Assembly (NCBI RefSeq): GCF_001427585.1
Contig: NZ_LMGY01000017.1
Coordinates: 107,142-171,141, forward strand
Length of the DNA: 64,000 nt
From: Pseudoxanthomonas sp. Root630
GTDB taxonomy: Bacteria > Pseudomonadota > Gammaproteobacteria > Xanthomonadales > Xanthomonadaceae
Direction of reading: 5' to 3'
Notes under the pieces: model-generated
What the model saw: only the letters and a program-made list of their open reading frames with translations
Told to the model about the DNA's origin: nothing
Database searches by the model: none
In this document: positions 24,509 to 34,146 of the stretch, in pieces
Position numbering within the stretch: position 1 is the first letter of the stretch
How the letters are laid out: each line of letters starts with the position of its first letter
Translations under genes and position numbers: made by a program

Positions 24509-25948
24509 TCAGGCGCGCGCTTGGCTGGCATCGGGCTGCAGGATCGGCTGCGGCGCGACGGACTTGGCTGCCTGGAAGGTCTTCCAGGTGTTCCAGGCCA
24601 TCAGCAGCATGCCGGTGAAGACCAGCAGGCCGCCGCCCAGGCGGACCAGGTAGTAGGGGTAGGTGGCGTTCAGCGCTTCGACGAAGCTGTAGGTCAGCGT
24701 GCCGTCGGCGTTGGTGGCGCGCCACATCAGGCCCTGCATGACGCCGGCGATCCACATCGAGGCGATGTAGAACACCACGCCCAGCGTGTGCAGCCAGAAG
24801 TGCGTGTCGATGGCCTTGACCGAATGCATCTGCTCGCGGCCCAGCAGCTTGGGCAGCAGCGCATAGACCGAGCCGATGGTGATCATCGCCACCCAGCCCA
24901 GCGCCCCGGCATGCACGTGGCCGATGGTCCAGTCGGTGTAGTGGCTCAGCGAGTTGACCGTCTTGATCGACATCATGGGACCTTCGAAGGTCGACATCAT
25001 GTAGAACGACAGCGAGACGATCAGGAACTTCAGGATCGGGTCGGTGCGCAGCTTGTGCCACACGCCGGAGAGCGTCATCACGCCGTTGATCGCGCCGCCC
25101 CAGCTGGGCGCCAGCAGGATCAGCGAGAACACCATGCCCAGGCTCTGCGCCCAGTCCGGCAGCGCCGTGTAGTGCAGGTGGTGCGGGCCGGCCCACATGT
25201 AGATGGCGATCAGCGCCCAGAAATGCACGATCGACAGGCGGTAGGAATAGATCGGGCGGCCGGCCTGCTTCGGCACGAAGTAGTACATCATCCCGAGGAA
25301 GCCGGCGGTCAGGAAGAAGCCCACCGCGTTGTGGCCGTACCACCACTGCACCATCGCGTCGACGGCGCCGCTGTAGACCGGGTAGGAATGCAGCAGGCCG
25401 CTGGGCAGGGCCAGGCTGTTGACGATGTGCAGCAGCGCCACCGCGATGATGTAGGCGCCGAAGAACCAGTTCGCCACGTAGATGTGCTTCACCGCGCGCT
25501 TGGCGATGGTGCCGAAGAACAGCACGGCGTAGGACACCCAGACCACCGCGATCAGCACGTCGATCGGCCAGATCAGTTCGGCGTATTCCTTGCCCTGGGT
25601 CAGGCCCAGCGGCAGCGACACCGCGGCGGCCACGATGACCAGCTGCCAGCCCCAGAACACGAAGGCCGCCAGCTTGTCCGAGATCAGCCGGACGTGGCTG
25701 GTCCGTTGCACCACGTGCAGGCTGGTGGCGAACAGCGCGCAGCCGCCGAACGCGAAGATCACCGCGTTGGTGTGCAGCGGGCGGAGCCGGCCGTAGCTCA
25801 GCCACGGCAGGTCGAAATTCAGGGCCGGCCAGTACAGCTGGGCGGCGATCAGCACCCCCACCAGCATCCCCACGATGCCCCAGACCACGGTCATCACCGT
25901 GAACTGGCGCACCACCTTGTCGTTGTAAGTCCCCTGGACGCCTTGCAT
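24509..25948 (-). CDS. ccoN: cbb3 oxidase catalytic subunit CcoN
   Basis: High-affinity terminal oxidase subunit, reduces O2 to water at the haem b3-CuB centre and pumps protons. The protein is 479 aa with about 12 helices. Haem and CuB His are in [40 protein letters not shown] and [12 protein letters not shown], in the usual CcoN order. ATG 25948 ([10 protein letters not shown]) is chosen; the frame remains open far upstream across cydA as an artefact of GC content. It heads the ccoNOQP operon. A perfect FNR box is centred 62 bp upstream, with a -10-like GAAAAT spaced as in class II FNR promoters. Confidence 0.96.
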   Translation of the reverse strand: MQGVQGTYNDKVVRQFTVMTVVWGIVGMLVGVLIAAQLYWPALNFDLPWLSYGRLRPLHTNAVIFAFGGCALFATSLHVVQRTSHVRLISDKLAAFVFWGWQLVIVAAAVSLPLGLTQGKEYAELIWPIDVLIAVVWVSYAVLFFGTIAKRAVKHIYVANWFFGAYIIAVALLHIVNSLALPSGLLHSYPVYSGAVDAMVQWWYGHNAVGFFLTAGFLGMMYYFVPKQAGRPIYSYRLSIVHFWALIAIYMWAGPHHLHYTALPDWAQSLGMVFSLILLAPSWGGAINGVMTLSGVWHKLRTDPILKFLIVSLSFYMMSTFEGPMMSIKTVNSLSHYTDWTIGHVHAGALGWVAMITIGSVYALLPKLLGREQMHSVKAIDTHFWLHTLGVVFYIASMWIAGVMQGLMWRATNADGTLTYSFVEALNATYPYYLVRLGGGLLVFTGMLLMAWNTWKTFQAAKSVAPQPILQPDASQARA

Positions 25949-25975
25949 GCGGCCTCTCCTATTCTGGTACGGTGG

Positions 25976-26017
25976 ATTTTCGGGCCCGGCCAGCCGGGCC
26001 GCATTGATCAGGATCAA
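25976..26017. promoter_or_regulatory. FNR box between ccoN and cydA, with ccoN -10
   Basis: TTGATCAGGATCAA at 26004-26017 matches TTGAT-N4-ATCAA exactly. On the minus strand a -10-like GAAAAT (25981 to 25976) lies at class II distance, so ccoN should be induced at low oxygen. The box is also upstream of divergent cydA, but no -10 lies at class II distance on that side, so direct action on cydA is less certain. Confidence 0.8.
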
Positions 26018-26080
26018 CCCCCTCCCGCCGGCCGTTGGCCGGGGGCGCGCAGGATGCCGCAGGGCAGGGCGAAGGGGGGT

Positions 26081-26125
26081 GCGACAGATGGTCGCCCCCG
26101 TCCATGACAAGGTGAGGGCTAGAAT
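26081..26125 (+). promoter_or_regulatory. cydA promoter: RegA/PrrA/RoxR-type box and -10
   Basis: GCGAC-AGATG-GTCGC (26081-26095) fits GCGNC-N5-GNCGC. TAGAAT at 26120-26125, a 5/6 match to the -10 consensus, lies 24 bp downstream; there is no good -35, as expected for an activator-dependent promoter. In Pseudomonas aeruginosa the PrrA homologue RoxR activates the bd-type cioAB operon, which supports the reading. Confidence 0.55.
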
Positions 26126-26155
26126 CCCCGCCAGACCACCGGGAGCCGCATCCCC

Positions 26156-27724
26156 ATGCCGGACATGACCGTCGTCGAACTGTCCCGTCTGCAATTCGCG
26201 CTGACGGCAATGTATCACTTCCTCTTCGTGCCCCTGACCCTGGGGCTGTCCTTCATGATCGCGATCATGGAGAGCGTCTACGTCATGACGGGGCGCGACA
26301 TCTGGCGGCGCATGACCCTGTTCTGGGGCACGCTGTTCGGCATCAATTTCGCGATGGGCGTGGCCACCGGCATCGTGATGGAGTTCCAGTTCGGCATGAA
26401 CTGGTCCTACTACAGCCATTACGTCGGCGACATCTTCGGCGCGCCGCTGGCCATCGAAGGCCTGATGGCGTTCTTCCTGGAAGCGACCTTCATCGGCCTG
26501 TTCTTCTTCGGCTGGGACAAGCTGAGCAAGGTGCAGCACCTGATGGTCACCTGGCTGGTCGCGCTGGGGTCGAACTTCTCGGCGCTGTGGATCCTGGTGG
26601 CCAACGGCTGGATGCAGAATCCGGTCGGCGCGGTCTTCAATCCCGAGACCATGCGCATGGAGATCACCGACTTCATGGCGGTGATCTTCAACCCGGTGGC
26701 GCAGGCCAAGTTCGTCCACACCGTGTCGGCCGGTTATGTCACCGGCGCGATGTTCGTGATGGCGATCAGTGCGTTCTACCTGCTGCGCGGGCGCAACGCC
26801 GACTTCGCCAAGCGCTCGATGGCGGTGGCCGCCAGCTTCGGCCTGGCCGCCGCGTTGTCGGTCGTCGTGCTGGGCGACGAGAGCGGTTACGCCACCAGCG
26901 AGCACCAGAAGATGAAGCTCGCCGCCATCGAGGCCATGTGGGAGACCGAACCCGCGCCGGCCGGCTTCAATGCCTTCGCCATTCCCGACCAGAAGAACCA
27001 GACCAACCACTACGCCCTGCACATCCCCTACGTGATGGGGCTGATCGGCACGCGTTCGTTCAATACCGAAATGCCGGGCATCCTGGAACTGGTGGAGCGC
27101 GCCGAGGGCCGCATCCGCAACGGCCTGATGGGCTACGACGCGCTGCAGAAGCTGCGGGCCAACCGCAACGACGGCACCGCGCGCTACATCTTCGAAGCGC
27201 ACTGGCGCGACATCGGCCATGCGTTGCTGCTCAAGCGCTACCGCGAGGACATCGGCAACGCGACCGAAGAAGAGATCGCGCAGGCCGCGCACGACACCAT
27301 CCCGCATGTCGCGCCGCTGTTCTGGAGTTTCCGGTTGATGGCCGGGCTGGGCTTCTACTTCATCGCCTTCTTCGCCGTCGCGTTCTACCTCGCCAGCCGG
27401 CAGCGGCTGGACAGGTACCGCTGGTTCCTCAAGGTGGCGTTCTGGAGCCTGCCCCTGCCGTGGTTGGCGATCGAGGCGGGGTGGCTGATCGCCGAATACG
27501 GCCGCCAACCCTGGATCATCGATGGCGTGCTGCCGACCTTCCTGGCCGCGTCGGGGCTGAAGCTGCACCAGATCATCATCACGCTCAGCGGCTTCGTGCT
27601 GATCTACACGGTGCTGGCCGTCATCGAGGTCTGGCTGATGCGCAAGCTGATCCTGAAGGGGCCCGAGCACCTGTCCGCGCCGGCCTCCGACGCCCCTGCG
27701 CCACAACCCGCCCTCGCGGGCTGA
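26156..27724 (+). CDS. cydA: cytochrome bd ubiquinol oxidase subunit I (CydA, long Q-loop)
   Basis: Quinol oxidase subunit carrying haems b558, b595 and d, 522 aa, the same length as E. coli CydA. Helices begin [20 protein letters not shown]. The Q-loop is of the long E. coli type ([20 protein letters not shown] followed by the C-terminal insertion), and GRQPW is present near residue 445. This makes it bd-I-like rather than the short-loop CIO type. ATG 26156 is used; ATG 26165 aligns better with E. coli CydA and is a fair alternative. First gene of cydABX, divergent from ccoN. Confidence 0.95.
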   Translation: MPDMTVVELSRLQFALTAMYHFLFVPLTLGLSFMIAIMESVYVMTGRDIWRRMTLFWGTLFGINFAMGVATGIVMEFQFGMNWSYYSHYVGDIFGAPLAIEGLMAFFLEATFIGLFFFGWDKLSKVQHLMVTWLVALGSNFSALWILVANGWMQNPVGAVFNPETMRMEITDFMAVIFNPVAQAKFVHTVSAGYVTGAMFVMAISAFYLLRGRNADFAKRSMAVAASFGLAAALSVVVLGDESGYATSEHQKMKLAAIEAMWETEPAPAGFNAFAIPDQKNQTNHYALHIPYVMGLIGTRSFNTEMPGILELVERAEGRIRNGLMGYDALQKLRANRNDGTARYIFEAHWRDIGHALLLKRYREDIGNATEEEIAQAAHDTIPHVAPLFWSFRLMAGLGFYFIAFFAVAFYLASRQRLDRYRWFLKVAFWSLPLPWLAIEAGWLIAEYGRQPWIIDGVLPTFLAASGLKLHQIIITLSGFVLIYTVLAVIEVWLMRKLILKGPEHLSAPASDAPAPQPALAG

Positions 27725-27737
27725 CGGGAGACGATGC

Positions 27738-28883
27738 ATGGACACCATTCCCCTCGACTACGCGACGCTGCGCCTGATCTGGTGGTTGCTGCTGGGCATC
27801 CTGCTGATCGGCTTCGCGGTGATGGACGGCTTCGACCTGGGCGTGGCCGCGCTGCTGCCCGCAGTGGCGCGCACCGATGAAGAACGCCGCATCGTGCTGA
27901 ACGTCATCGGCCCGGTATGGGAGGGCAACCAGGTCTGGTTGATCCTCGGCGGCGGCGCGATCTTCGCGGCGTTCCCGCCGCTGTATGCGGTGAGTTTCTC
28001 CGGGTTCTACATCGCGATGTTCCTGATCCTGTTCGCGCTGATCCTGCGGCCGGTCGGGTTCAAGTTCCGCAGCAAGGTGCCCGATCCGCGCTGGCGCGCC
28101 GCGTGGGACTGGGCGCTGTTCGTCAGTGGGCTGGTGCCGGCGCTGGTGTTCGGTGTGGCGATGGGCAACGTGCTGCTTGGCGTGCCCTTCCATTTCGACG
28201 ATACCTTGCGGGTGTTCTACGAAGGCGGGCTGTTCGGCTTGCTCACGCCGTTCGCGCTCTTGTGTGGCCTGGTCAGCGTGGCGATGCTGGTGATGCATGG
28301 CGCCGGCATGCTGGCGATGAAGACCTCCGGCGCCATCGCCGGACGTGCGCGGCGCTACGGCAGCCTCGCCGCGGTGGCGACGGCCGTGCTGTTCGTGATC
28401 GGCGGCGTCTGGGTCGCGCGCATCGACGGGTACGCGCTGCAGGTTGCGATGGATACCGCCGGTCCCTCGAATCCGCTCGCCAAGATCGCCGTGGCGCAGC
28501 CCGGCGCGTGGATGGACAACTACGCGCGCTGGCCGATCACCTGGCTGCTGCCGGCCCTCGGCGTGGCGGGCGCGCTGCTGAGCGCCGTGCTGCTGCGCAT
28601 CGGGCGTGCCGGGCTGGCGTTCCTGGCATCTTCGATCAGCATCATCGGCATCATCCTGACCGAAGGCGTGGCGACGTTCCCGTTCCTGCTGCCGTCGTCC
28701 ACGCAGGCCGGCTCCAGCCTGACGCTGTGGGATGCGTCGTCCAGCCACATGACGCTGTTCATCATGCTGCTGGCCACCGCGTTCTTCCTGCCCATCATCC
28801 TGCTCTATACCGCCTGGGTCTTCCGCGTACTGCGTGGCAAGGTCGACCAGGACGGGATGGGGCGCAACCCCAACGCCTACTGA
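27738..28883 (+). CDS. cydB: cytochrome bd ubiquinol oxidase subunit II (CydB)
   Basis: Structural partner of CydA, 381 aa (E. coli 379). Family motifs: [16 protein letters not shown] near residue 30, [23 protein letters not shown] near 60 (read as position, 23 residues) and the ending [12 protein letters not shown]. Eight to nine membrane helices. It begins 13 bp after cydA with ribosome site GGGAG, and cydX follows 12 bp downstream. Confidence 0.96.
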   Translation: MDTIPLDYATLRLIWWLLLGILLIGFAVMDGFDLGVAALLPAVARTDEERRIVLNVIGPVWEGNQVWLILGGGAIFAAFPPLYAVSFSGFYIAMFLILFALILRPVGFKFRSKVPDPRWRAAWDWALFVSGLVPALVFGVAMGNVLLGVPFHFDDTLRVFYEGGLFGLLTPFALLCGLVSVAMLVMHGAGMLAMKTSGAIAGRARRYGSLAAVATAVLFVIGGVWVARIDGYALQVAMDTAGPSNPLAKIAVAQPGAWMDNYARWPITWLLPALGVAGALLSAVLLRIGRAGLAFLASSISIIGIILTEGVATFPFLLPSSTQAGSSLTLWDASSSHMTLFIMLLATAFFLPIILLYTAWVFRVLRGKVDQDGMGRNPNAY

Positions 28884-28895
28884 GGAGGTCTCCGC

Positions 28896-29012
28896 ATGTG
28901 GTACTTCAGCTGGATCCTGGGCGCCGGCCTGGCGGCGAGCTTCGCCATCCTCAACGGCATGTGGTACGAGATGCGCGAGAACGACCGCGACACCGCCGCG
29001 CGGAACGACTGA
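28896..29012 (+). CDS. cydX: cytochrome bd small subunit CydX
   Basis: 38-aa single-helix subunit that stabilises the haems of cytochrome bd; below the size of routine gene calls. MWYFSWILGAGLAASFAILN begins the protein, and the conserved GMWYEMREN follows. A strong ribosome site GAGGAGG lies just upstream, overlapping the cydB stop region. Last gene of cydABX. Confidence 0.93.
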   Translation: MWYFSWILGAGLAASFAILNGMWYEMRENDRDTAARND

Positions 29013-29017
29013 TTACG

Positions 29018-29035
29018 CGGGGCGCTCGCGCCCCG
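29018..29035 (+). terminator. hairpin after cydX
   Basis: Stem CGGGGCG/CGCCCCG with CTCG loop, directly after the cydX stop. No T-run; probable weak terminator, also at the end of the convergent hypothetical gene. Confidence 0.5.
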
Positions 29036-29038
29036 AGA

Positions 29039-29428
29039 TCATTCCAGCGGTTCGTGCAGCACGTGCAGGTTGCTTCGCAGCCAGTAGCGGAATTCCGCAC
29101 CGAGTGCGACATCCACCTGGGAGTGCGCGAGGGTGGCAGGCGCTTCATGGCGGGGGCGCGCACCGAGCAGCAACCACGGCAGGCCTGTCTCCGCCCACGC
29201 CTTCGGCGGTTCCGGCCCTTCGTCCGGCACCCGCCTGAAACGCACCATGTGCACGTTGTAGCCCGGGACGGCTCGTGGAAATGTCTCGAACGAGATTCCC
29301 GGCGTGATCTCGACGATGGAGTCGCGAATCGGGTCCAGGATTTCCCGGAAGGCATCCCAACTTCTCAAGGGCTGTTCGCGCAGGTCGCGCAGACAGTTGA
29401 ACACGAAAATCCAATAATCCATCGGCAT
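29039..29428 (-). CDS. hypothetical protein
   Basis: 129 aa from ATG 29428 (MPMDYWIFVFNCLRDL). Not recognised. It looks soluble, with mixed helix and strand, an aromatic/acidic core (SWDAFREILDPIRDSIVEI, GYNVHMVRFRRVP) and a C-terminal LGAEFRYWLRSNLHVLHEPL. The frame is open upstream to 29578, but that part is Arg/Gly-rich and crosses the terminator of the neighbouring TonB receptor gene. Its 3' end faces cydX. It resembles small immunity-like proteins in size and composition only, which is not evidence of function. It could be a recently acquired or decaying gene. Confidence 0.6.
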   Translation of the reverse strand: MPMDYWIFVFNCLRDLREQPLRSWDAFREILDPIRDSIVEITPGISFETFPRAVPGYNVHMVRFRRVPDEGPEPPKAWAETGLPWLLLGARPRHEAPATLAHSQVDVALGAEFRYWLRSNLHVLHEPLE

Positions 29429-29541
29429 GCCCGCATCCACCCGCAAACACTCGGCGGGGAAGCCGCCGTCGTTACGTGTTATTCGGCGGAGCCCGAGAAG
29501 GCAGGACATGCGACACCCGTCACGCGGGCGCTGACCCCCGC

Positions 29542-29575
29542 AAACGAAAACCCCGGCGCGGGGCCGGGGTCGTTT
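29542..29575 (-). terminator. Rho-independent terminator of the TonB receptor operon
   Basis: Stem ACCCCGGC/GCCGGGGT (29550-29557, 29563-29570) followed on the minus strand by TTTTCGTTT, 23 bp beyond the receptor stop codon. Confidence 0.85.
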
Positions 29576-29597
29576 CATCCGGAATCAGGATGTCGCG

Positions 29598-32075
29598 TCA
29601 GAACTCCTGCGAGAACCGCAGGCCGATCGTGCGGGGTTGCGAGACCACCGTATAGACCTGGCCGTTCGGGTACTCCGGCACCACGCCCGCGGCGCCGCAG
29701 ACAGCTTCGGCGCACTGGGTGAAGCGGCTCAGCTCGCCGCGTTCGTCGAACAGGTTGTTGACGTACACGTCCACCTTCCAGTTGTTGCGGCGGTAGCCGG
29801 CCGACACATCGACGGTGGTGTAAGCATCCAGGTCGCCGAGGATCTCGCGTTCGGCCAGGCGCAGGTCGGACTTGCGGTCGCCGACATGCACCACCGCTCC
29901 TTGCAGGAACGCCTCGCCGCCCGCCACATCGAACGTGTAGCGCGCGGTCAGATTGCCCTTGACCTTCGGCGTGACCGGCAGCTGCGTGCCCTCCGGCGCC
30001 TCGGGGTCCGCGCACTCCGTGACCGGGTTGCCGTCGTCGTCGGTGAAGCCGCAGTAGTTCTCGGTCAGTTCCGCGTCGTAGAACGCGGCGCCGGCCGTCA
30101 GCTGCAGGTTGTAGGTGGCCGCGAACGCCAGCGAGAACTCGGCGCCGTTGATGCGTGCCTGGTTGGCGTTCTTGATCTCGGTCAGGCCATTGGCGCCCAG
30201 GATGGAGAACTGGAAGTCCTCCCAGTCCTGGCGGAACACCGAACCGTTGAACGAGAGCCGGTTGTCGAGCCAGGTGGTCTTCCAGCCGAACTCGTAGTTG
30301 GTCAGGTAGTCCGACAGGTAGGGCGGCAGCGTGCCGCGGCGGTTGATGCCGCCGGGACGGAAACCCTCCGACCAGGTACCGTAGATCATCTTGGTGTCGT
30401 CGATCCGCCAGGTCAGGTTGAAGCGGCCGATGTGGCCGTTCTCCTTCACCCGCTTGTCGAAGAAGCTGCAGGGCGCGCCGTTGAAGGTCGGCGCACCGTC
30501 CGGGCAGGCGATTTCGCCGTAGCTCGATACCCAGCCCCAGTCGGCGAAGCCGAAGAAGCCCTGCAGGCTGTTGTCGACCTCGAACCAGCGGGCGCCGGCG
30601 GTGGCGGTCAGGTCTTCGGTGATGTCGAAGCTGAGCTCGCCGAACACCGCCTTGTCCTTGTCCTGGCGCAGCTGCTTGGTCAGCCAGATCGTGCCCGGCC
30701 ATCCCGTGACCGATTGCACCGGCGACAGCCCATCGATCCTGTAGCGCTGCTCGATGTCGTGTTCCTGGTCCTGCATGAACACGCCGGCGACGAAGCGGAA
30801 GCGGTTCTCGGTCGGCGATGCGATGCGCAATTCGTGGCTGGTCTTCTTGTAGCCGTCCACGCCCTGGATGTACTGCGACGGATTGACCAGCGAGCCGGGT
30901 GCGCAGGTGAACGTATCGGGATCGAAATCCGAGCAGGTGTACGCGCCATACGCCGCCAGCGTGTCGTACCAGAAGGCGTAGTCGTTGTAGTCCTGCTCCA
31001 CGTCGACGTCGCGATCCAGCCGTGCGAACGCGTAGGTCAGGTCGAAGTTGCCGATCTTGCCTTCCACCGTCAGCGCGGCCTGCCACCAGCGGTCGTCGGA
31101 ACTCTCCGGATAGAAATGGGTCAGCGCCAGTTCGCCCACCTGCGGGTCGGCCGCGAACCCGCCCTTGGACTTCTGCTGCTGGCCCATGATGGTCGGGGTG
31201 ATCGACCAGGTGTCGTTGAGGTCCACCTTCAACGCCAGGCGCGCGCCGGTGGTGTCGACCTCGTTGTAGTCCTTCTTCGCGCGGTCGGCGTTGTCGATGG
31301 TGCCGTTGCCGCCGGAGTCGGCGTCCCACGACGGGAACGTGCGCGTGCCGTACACGTTGTCGATGTAGCCGGCGTCGTGCTTGTTCCAGGCGACCAGGCG
31401 GATCGCCGCGCGATCGCTCAGCGGCAGGTTGAGGAAGCCTTCGGCGACATGGCCGATGCCGCCGTGGCTGACGCTGTTGAGCTCCAGCCCGTAACCGGCC
31501 GCGAAGCCGGAGGGGTCGGGCTTGTTGGTGATGATGCGCAGCGTGCCCGCCTGCGAGCTGGCGCCGTACAGCGTGCCCTGCGGACCGGCCAGCGACTCGA
31601 CCCGGTCGATGTCGTAGATGTGGATGTCCAGCGGGCCCTGGATGGTGGTGACCGGCTGCTCGTCCAAGTACACGCCCACGCTGGGCAGCGAACCGGAGTG
31701 GTTGCCATCGCCGCCGCTGGCGACGCCGCGCATGTAGATCTGCGCGAAGCCCGGCCCGGCCGACTGGTACGACACGCTGGGCAGGTATTTCACGTAGTCA
31801 TCGAAGTCGGTGACGTTGAGGTTCTTCAACTGTTCCGTGCCCAGCACCTGGATGCTGATCGGCACTTCCTGCAGGTTCTCCACGCGCTTCTGCGCGGTCA
31901 CCGTGATGGTGTCCAGCGTGGCCGCGGTGCGCTCGCCCTCGGCGGACGGCGTGGCGGGTGCGTCCTGGGCCATCGCGGTGGCGCCGAACACGAGGTAGAT
32001 CGCGGCGGTCAACGGGAACCTTGCCAGGGTCGACGGATCGCGCCGCCCCGGTTTTCTTCTGCTGCGGGTACTCAT
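29598..32075 (-). CDS. TonB-dependent receptor linked to the Rieske/TMADH cluster
   Basis: Outer-membrane active transporter, 825 aa. A long basic signal peptide ends in ATAMAQ. A TonB-box-like DTITVTAQKR and a plug domain (PISIQVLGTEQL, YMRGVASGG, VESLAGPQGTLYGASSQAG) follow, then a barrel ending in the outer-membrane signal LRFSQEF. ATG 32075 is preferred (GAGG at 8 nt); GTG 32084 is possible. No STN domain, so no sigma-factor signalling. It follows the TPR-sulfotransferase gene by 28 bp in one operon, divergent from the Rieske operon. Substrate unknown; context suggests a methylated amino acid or peptide. Confidence 0.88.
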   Translation of the reverse strand: MSTRSRRKPGRRDPSTLARFPLTAAIYLVFGATAMAQDAPATPSAEGERTAATLDTITVTAQKRVENLQEVPISIQVLGTEQLKNLNVTDFDDYVKYLPSVSYQSAGPGFAQIYMRGVASGGDGNHSGSLPSVGVYLDEQPVTTIQGPLDIHIYDIDRVESLAGPQGTLYGASSQAGTLRIITNKPDPSGFAAGYGLELNSVSHGGIGHVAEGFLNLPLSDRAAIRLVAWNKHDAGYIDNVYGTRTFPSWDADSGGNGTIDNADRAKKDYNEVDTTGARLALKVDLNDTWSITPTIMGQQQKSKGGFAADPQVGELALTHFYPESSDDRWWQAALTVEGKIGNFDLTYAFARLDRDVDVEQDYNDYAFWYDTLAAYGAYTCSDFDPDTFTCAPGSLVNPSQYIQGVDGYKKTSHELRIASPTENRFRFVAGVFMQDQEHDIEQRYRIDGLSPVQSVTGWPGTIWLTKQLRQDKDKAVFGELSFDITEDLTATAGARWFEVDNSLQGFFGFADWGWVSSYGEIACPDGAPTFNGAPCSFFDKRVKENGHIGRFNLTWRIDDTKMIYGTWSEGFRPGGINRRGTLPPYLSDYLTNYEFGWKTTWLDNRLSFNGSVFRQDWEDFQFSILGANGLTEIKNANQARINGAEFSLAFAATYNLQLTAGAAFYDAELTENYCGFTDDDGNPVTECADPEAPEGTQLPVTPKVKGNLTARYTFDVAGGEAFLQGAVVHVGDRKSDLRLAEREILGDLDAYTTVDVSAGYRRNNWKVDVYVNNLFDERGELSRFTQCAEAVCGAAGVVPEYPNGQVYTVVSQPRTIGLRFSQEF

Positions 32076-32103
32076 CCAGCTCACCTCTCTCCAGTGATGA
32101 TGG

Positions 32104-34146
32104 TCAATCGGGGATGGAACTGCCCTCCGTGAAGTCCGGAACCGCCGGATAGGCGCCCAACACAGGCCCCAAGGCGTTCTTCAACGGCTCCAGCCACGGC
32201 TCGTAGTGCCGCCAGTGATCCACGCCTTCGCGATAGATCGGCTGGCGGACCTGTTCGGAACTGGCGGTCCTGACGGGCCGCGCGTTCTCGAAGAAGCGCA
32301 GGCAACCGTCCTCGAACGGCAGCCCGCAATAGTCCAGCAGGCGGCGCACCTGGGCTTCGGTGTCGTCCACCAGCTGTTCGTAGATCACCCGGTGCACGCG
32401 CCCGGGAAGCGCAGCGTCGTAGTGCGCCATCAGCGCCACGTAGTCGCGGTAGTAGCGCCCGATGTCCTCCAGCCCGTAGCTGAAGCCCTGGCCGCGCGCG
32501 AAATGCTGCTTGTAGCCGGACAGGCAGCAGGCCAGCGGATGGCGGCGGGCATCGATGATCTTCGCGTTCGGCAGCATCAGGTGGATCAGGCCGGTGTGGG
32601 CGAAGTTGTTCGGCATCTTGTCGATGAAGAACGGGCGGCCGGACTTGCGATGGATGCGGGTCGCCGCGAGGTAGCGCTCGCCGAGCGCGCGCAGTGCATC
32701 GCCGTCCAGGCCCGCCAGCAGGTCGTGGTAGGTCTCCGCGCCGTCCGCCCGCGCCTGCGTCCGCAGGTCGCGCGTGATCGAGGTGATCTCGGGCAGTTCC
32801 ATCGTGCCTTCCACGGCCGAGTGGCTGGCCAGGATCTGCTCCAGCAGCGTGGAGCCCGCGCGCGGCATGCCGACGATGAAGATCGGGTCGGGTGCTTCGC
32901 AGCCGAGTCCCGTCCGTCTCGCGAAGAACGTGGCGGTGTGCGCAGCCTTCAGGCGCTCGGTTCGCGCATGCGTGTCGTCGGCGCTGTAGGCGAGCTGCGT
33001 GCGGCGCGATGCATTGCCGTCGCGATAGTGCGCGAACGAGGGAGCATAGTCGCCCGCATCTTCGAGCGCCTTGCCGAGCGCGAAGTCCAGGTGCAGGCGA
33101 TGGTCGTCGGCCAGGTCGTCGCGTGCGCGCTGCGTGCGCATCACCGCGACGTCGTCGTCGCTGAAGCGGAACGTCTTCAGGTTGGCCAGGCTCCACCACA
33201 CTTCACCGAAGCCGGGCTCCAGCGCGAGCGCGCGGCGGTACGCCTCGATCGCGCGCGCAGCGTGGCCGGCCGTCTTCAGCGCGTGGCCGTAGCTCATCCA
33301 GATCTTCGCCTGGTCCGGGTAGGACGCCAGCACGCGCGCGTACAACGCCAGCGCGGGCTCGTAATCGCCGACGCGGCACAGGACCACGGCCTTGAGGTTG
33401 AGGTGCGCGGGGTTGTCGGGCGCGTGCGCCAGCAGCGCATCGATGGCCTGCAAGGCTTCCTGCGGACGGTTGGCCCGGTGCAGCACCAGCGCGTGGTTCT
33501 GCCGCGCGGCGTGGAAGTCGGGCGCGAGTTCCAGGCAGCGCGCGAGCAATGCGTCGGCATCATCGATGCGGCCGACGCGCGCGGCGACTTCGGCCAGCAT
33601 GCGGATCGCGGCGACATCGGTGGGCGTGCGCTTCAGGCGCGCGCGCAACAGCGCCTCGGCCTCGGGGATGCGGTTCTCGGCGAGCGCGGCGGCGGCCTGC
33701 ATCAGTTCGGGGTCGCGCGTCGAATAGCGCGTGTGCTGCAGGTAGGCGGCCGCCGCGCCGTCGGCGTCGTCCATCGCGGCGAGATGGTCGCCCAACTCAC
33801 GCCAGGCTTGCGGCAGGTCGGCCTTCAGGGCGAGCGCGCGACGCAGGGCGGCGACGGCGGCATCGCCGCGGCCGACGCGGCCGAGCGCAAGCCCGTGCTC
33901 GAGATGGCCGAGTGCCCACAGCGGCTGTTCGCGCACGAGCGGTTCGAGCACGTCGAGCGCATGGGATGCCTGGCCGCGGACGCGGTGCGACGCGGCCAGG
34001 ATCAGCAGCGCCATCGGATGGCGCCCGACCACGCGGATGATCTCGCTGGCCTGCTGGGCGGCCATCGCGGGATCGGTGGCCAGCAGGTGGCGGGCGTGGT
34101 CCAGCGCGGTGTCGAGGTTACCGGTGGGCGAAGCGGCGGCGGTCAT
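32104..34146 (-). CDS. TPR-containing sulfotransferase
   Basis: 680 aa. Residues 1 to about 390 are tetratricopeptide repeats (for example PLWALGHLEHGLALGRVGRG, PGFGEVWWSLANLKTFRFSD), and the rest is a sulfotransferase domain with the PAPS-binding loop IFIVGMPRAGSTLLEQIL near residue 420, a 3'-phosphate-binding part later (ARRHPLACCLSGYKQHFARG) and a C-terminal RPVRTASSEQVRQPIY signature. No signal peptide. This architecture is common beside TonB receptors in Xanthomonadales, sphingomonads and Caulobacter, but the acceptor is not known. ATG 34146 is used since the upstream frame has no TPR character. First gene of the operon with the TonB receptor. Confidence 0.85.
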   Translation of the reverse strand: MTAAASPTGNLDTALDHARHLLATDPAMAAQQASEIIRVVGRHPMALLILAASHRVRGQASHALDVLEPLVREQPLWALGHLEHGLALGRVGRGDAAVAALRRALALKADLPQAWRELGDHLAAMDDADGAAAAYLQHTRYSTRDPELMQAAAALAENRIPEAEALLRARLKRTPTDVAAIRMLAEVAARVGRIDDADALLARCLELAPDFHAARQNHALVLHRANRPQEALQAIDALLAHAPDNPAHLNLKAVVLCRVGDYEPALALYARVLASYPDQAKIWMSYGHALKTAGHAARAIEAYRRALALEPGFGEVWWSLANLKTFRFSDDDVAVMRTQRARDDLADDHRLHLDFALGKALEDAGDYAPSFAHYRDGNASRRTQLAYSADDTHARTERLKAAHTATFFARRTGLGCEAPDPIFIVGMPRAGSTLLEQILASHSAVEGTMELPEITSITRDLRTQARADGAETYHDLLAGLDGDALRALGERYLAATRIHRKSGRPFFIDKMPNNFAHTGLIHLMLPNAKIIDARRHPLACCLSGYKQHFARGQGFSYGLEDIGRYYRDYVALMAHYDAALPGRVHRVIYEQLVDDTEAQVRRLLDYCGLPFEDGCLRFFENARPVRTASSEQVRQPIYREGVDHWRHYEPWLEPLKNALGPVLGAYPAVPDFTEGSSIPD

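Noticed and set aside
25949..27748. Upstream extension of the ccoN frame
   Set aside because: It lies opposite cydA, which is certain, and would bury the FNR box in coding sequence.
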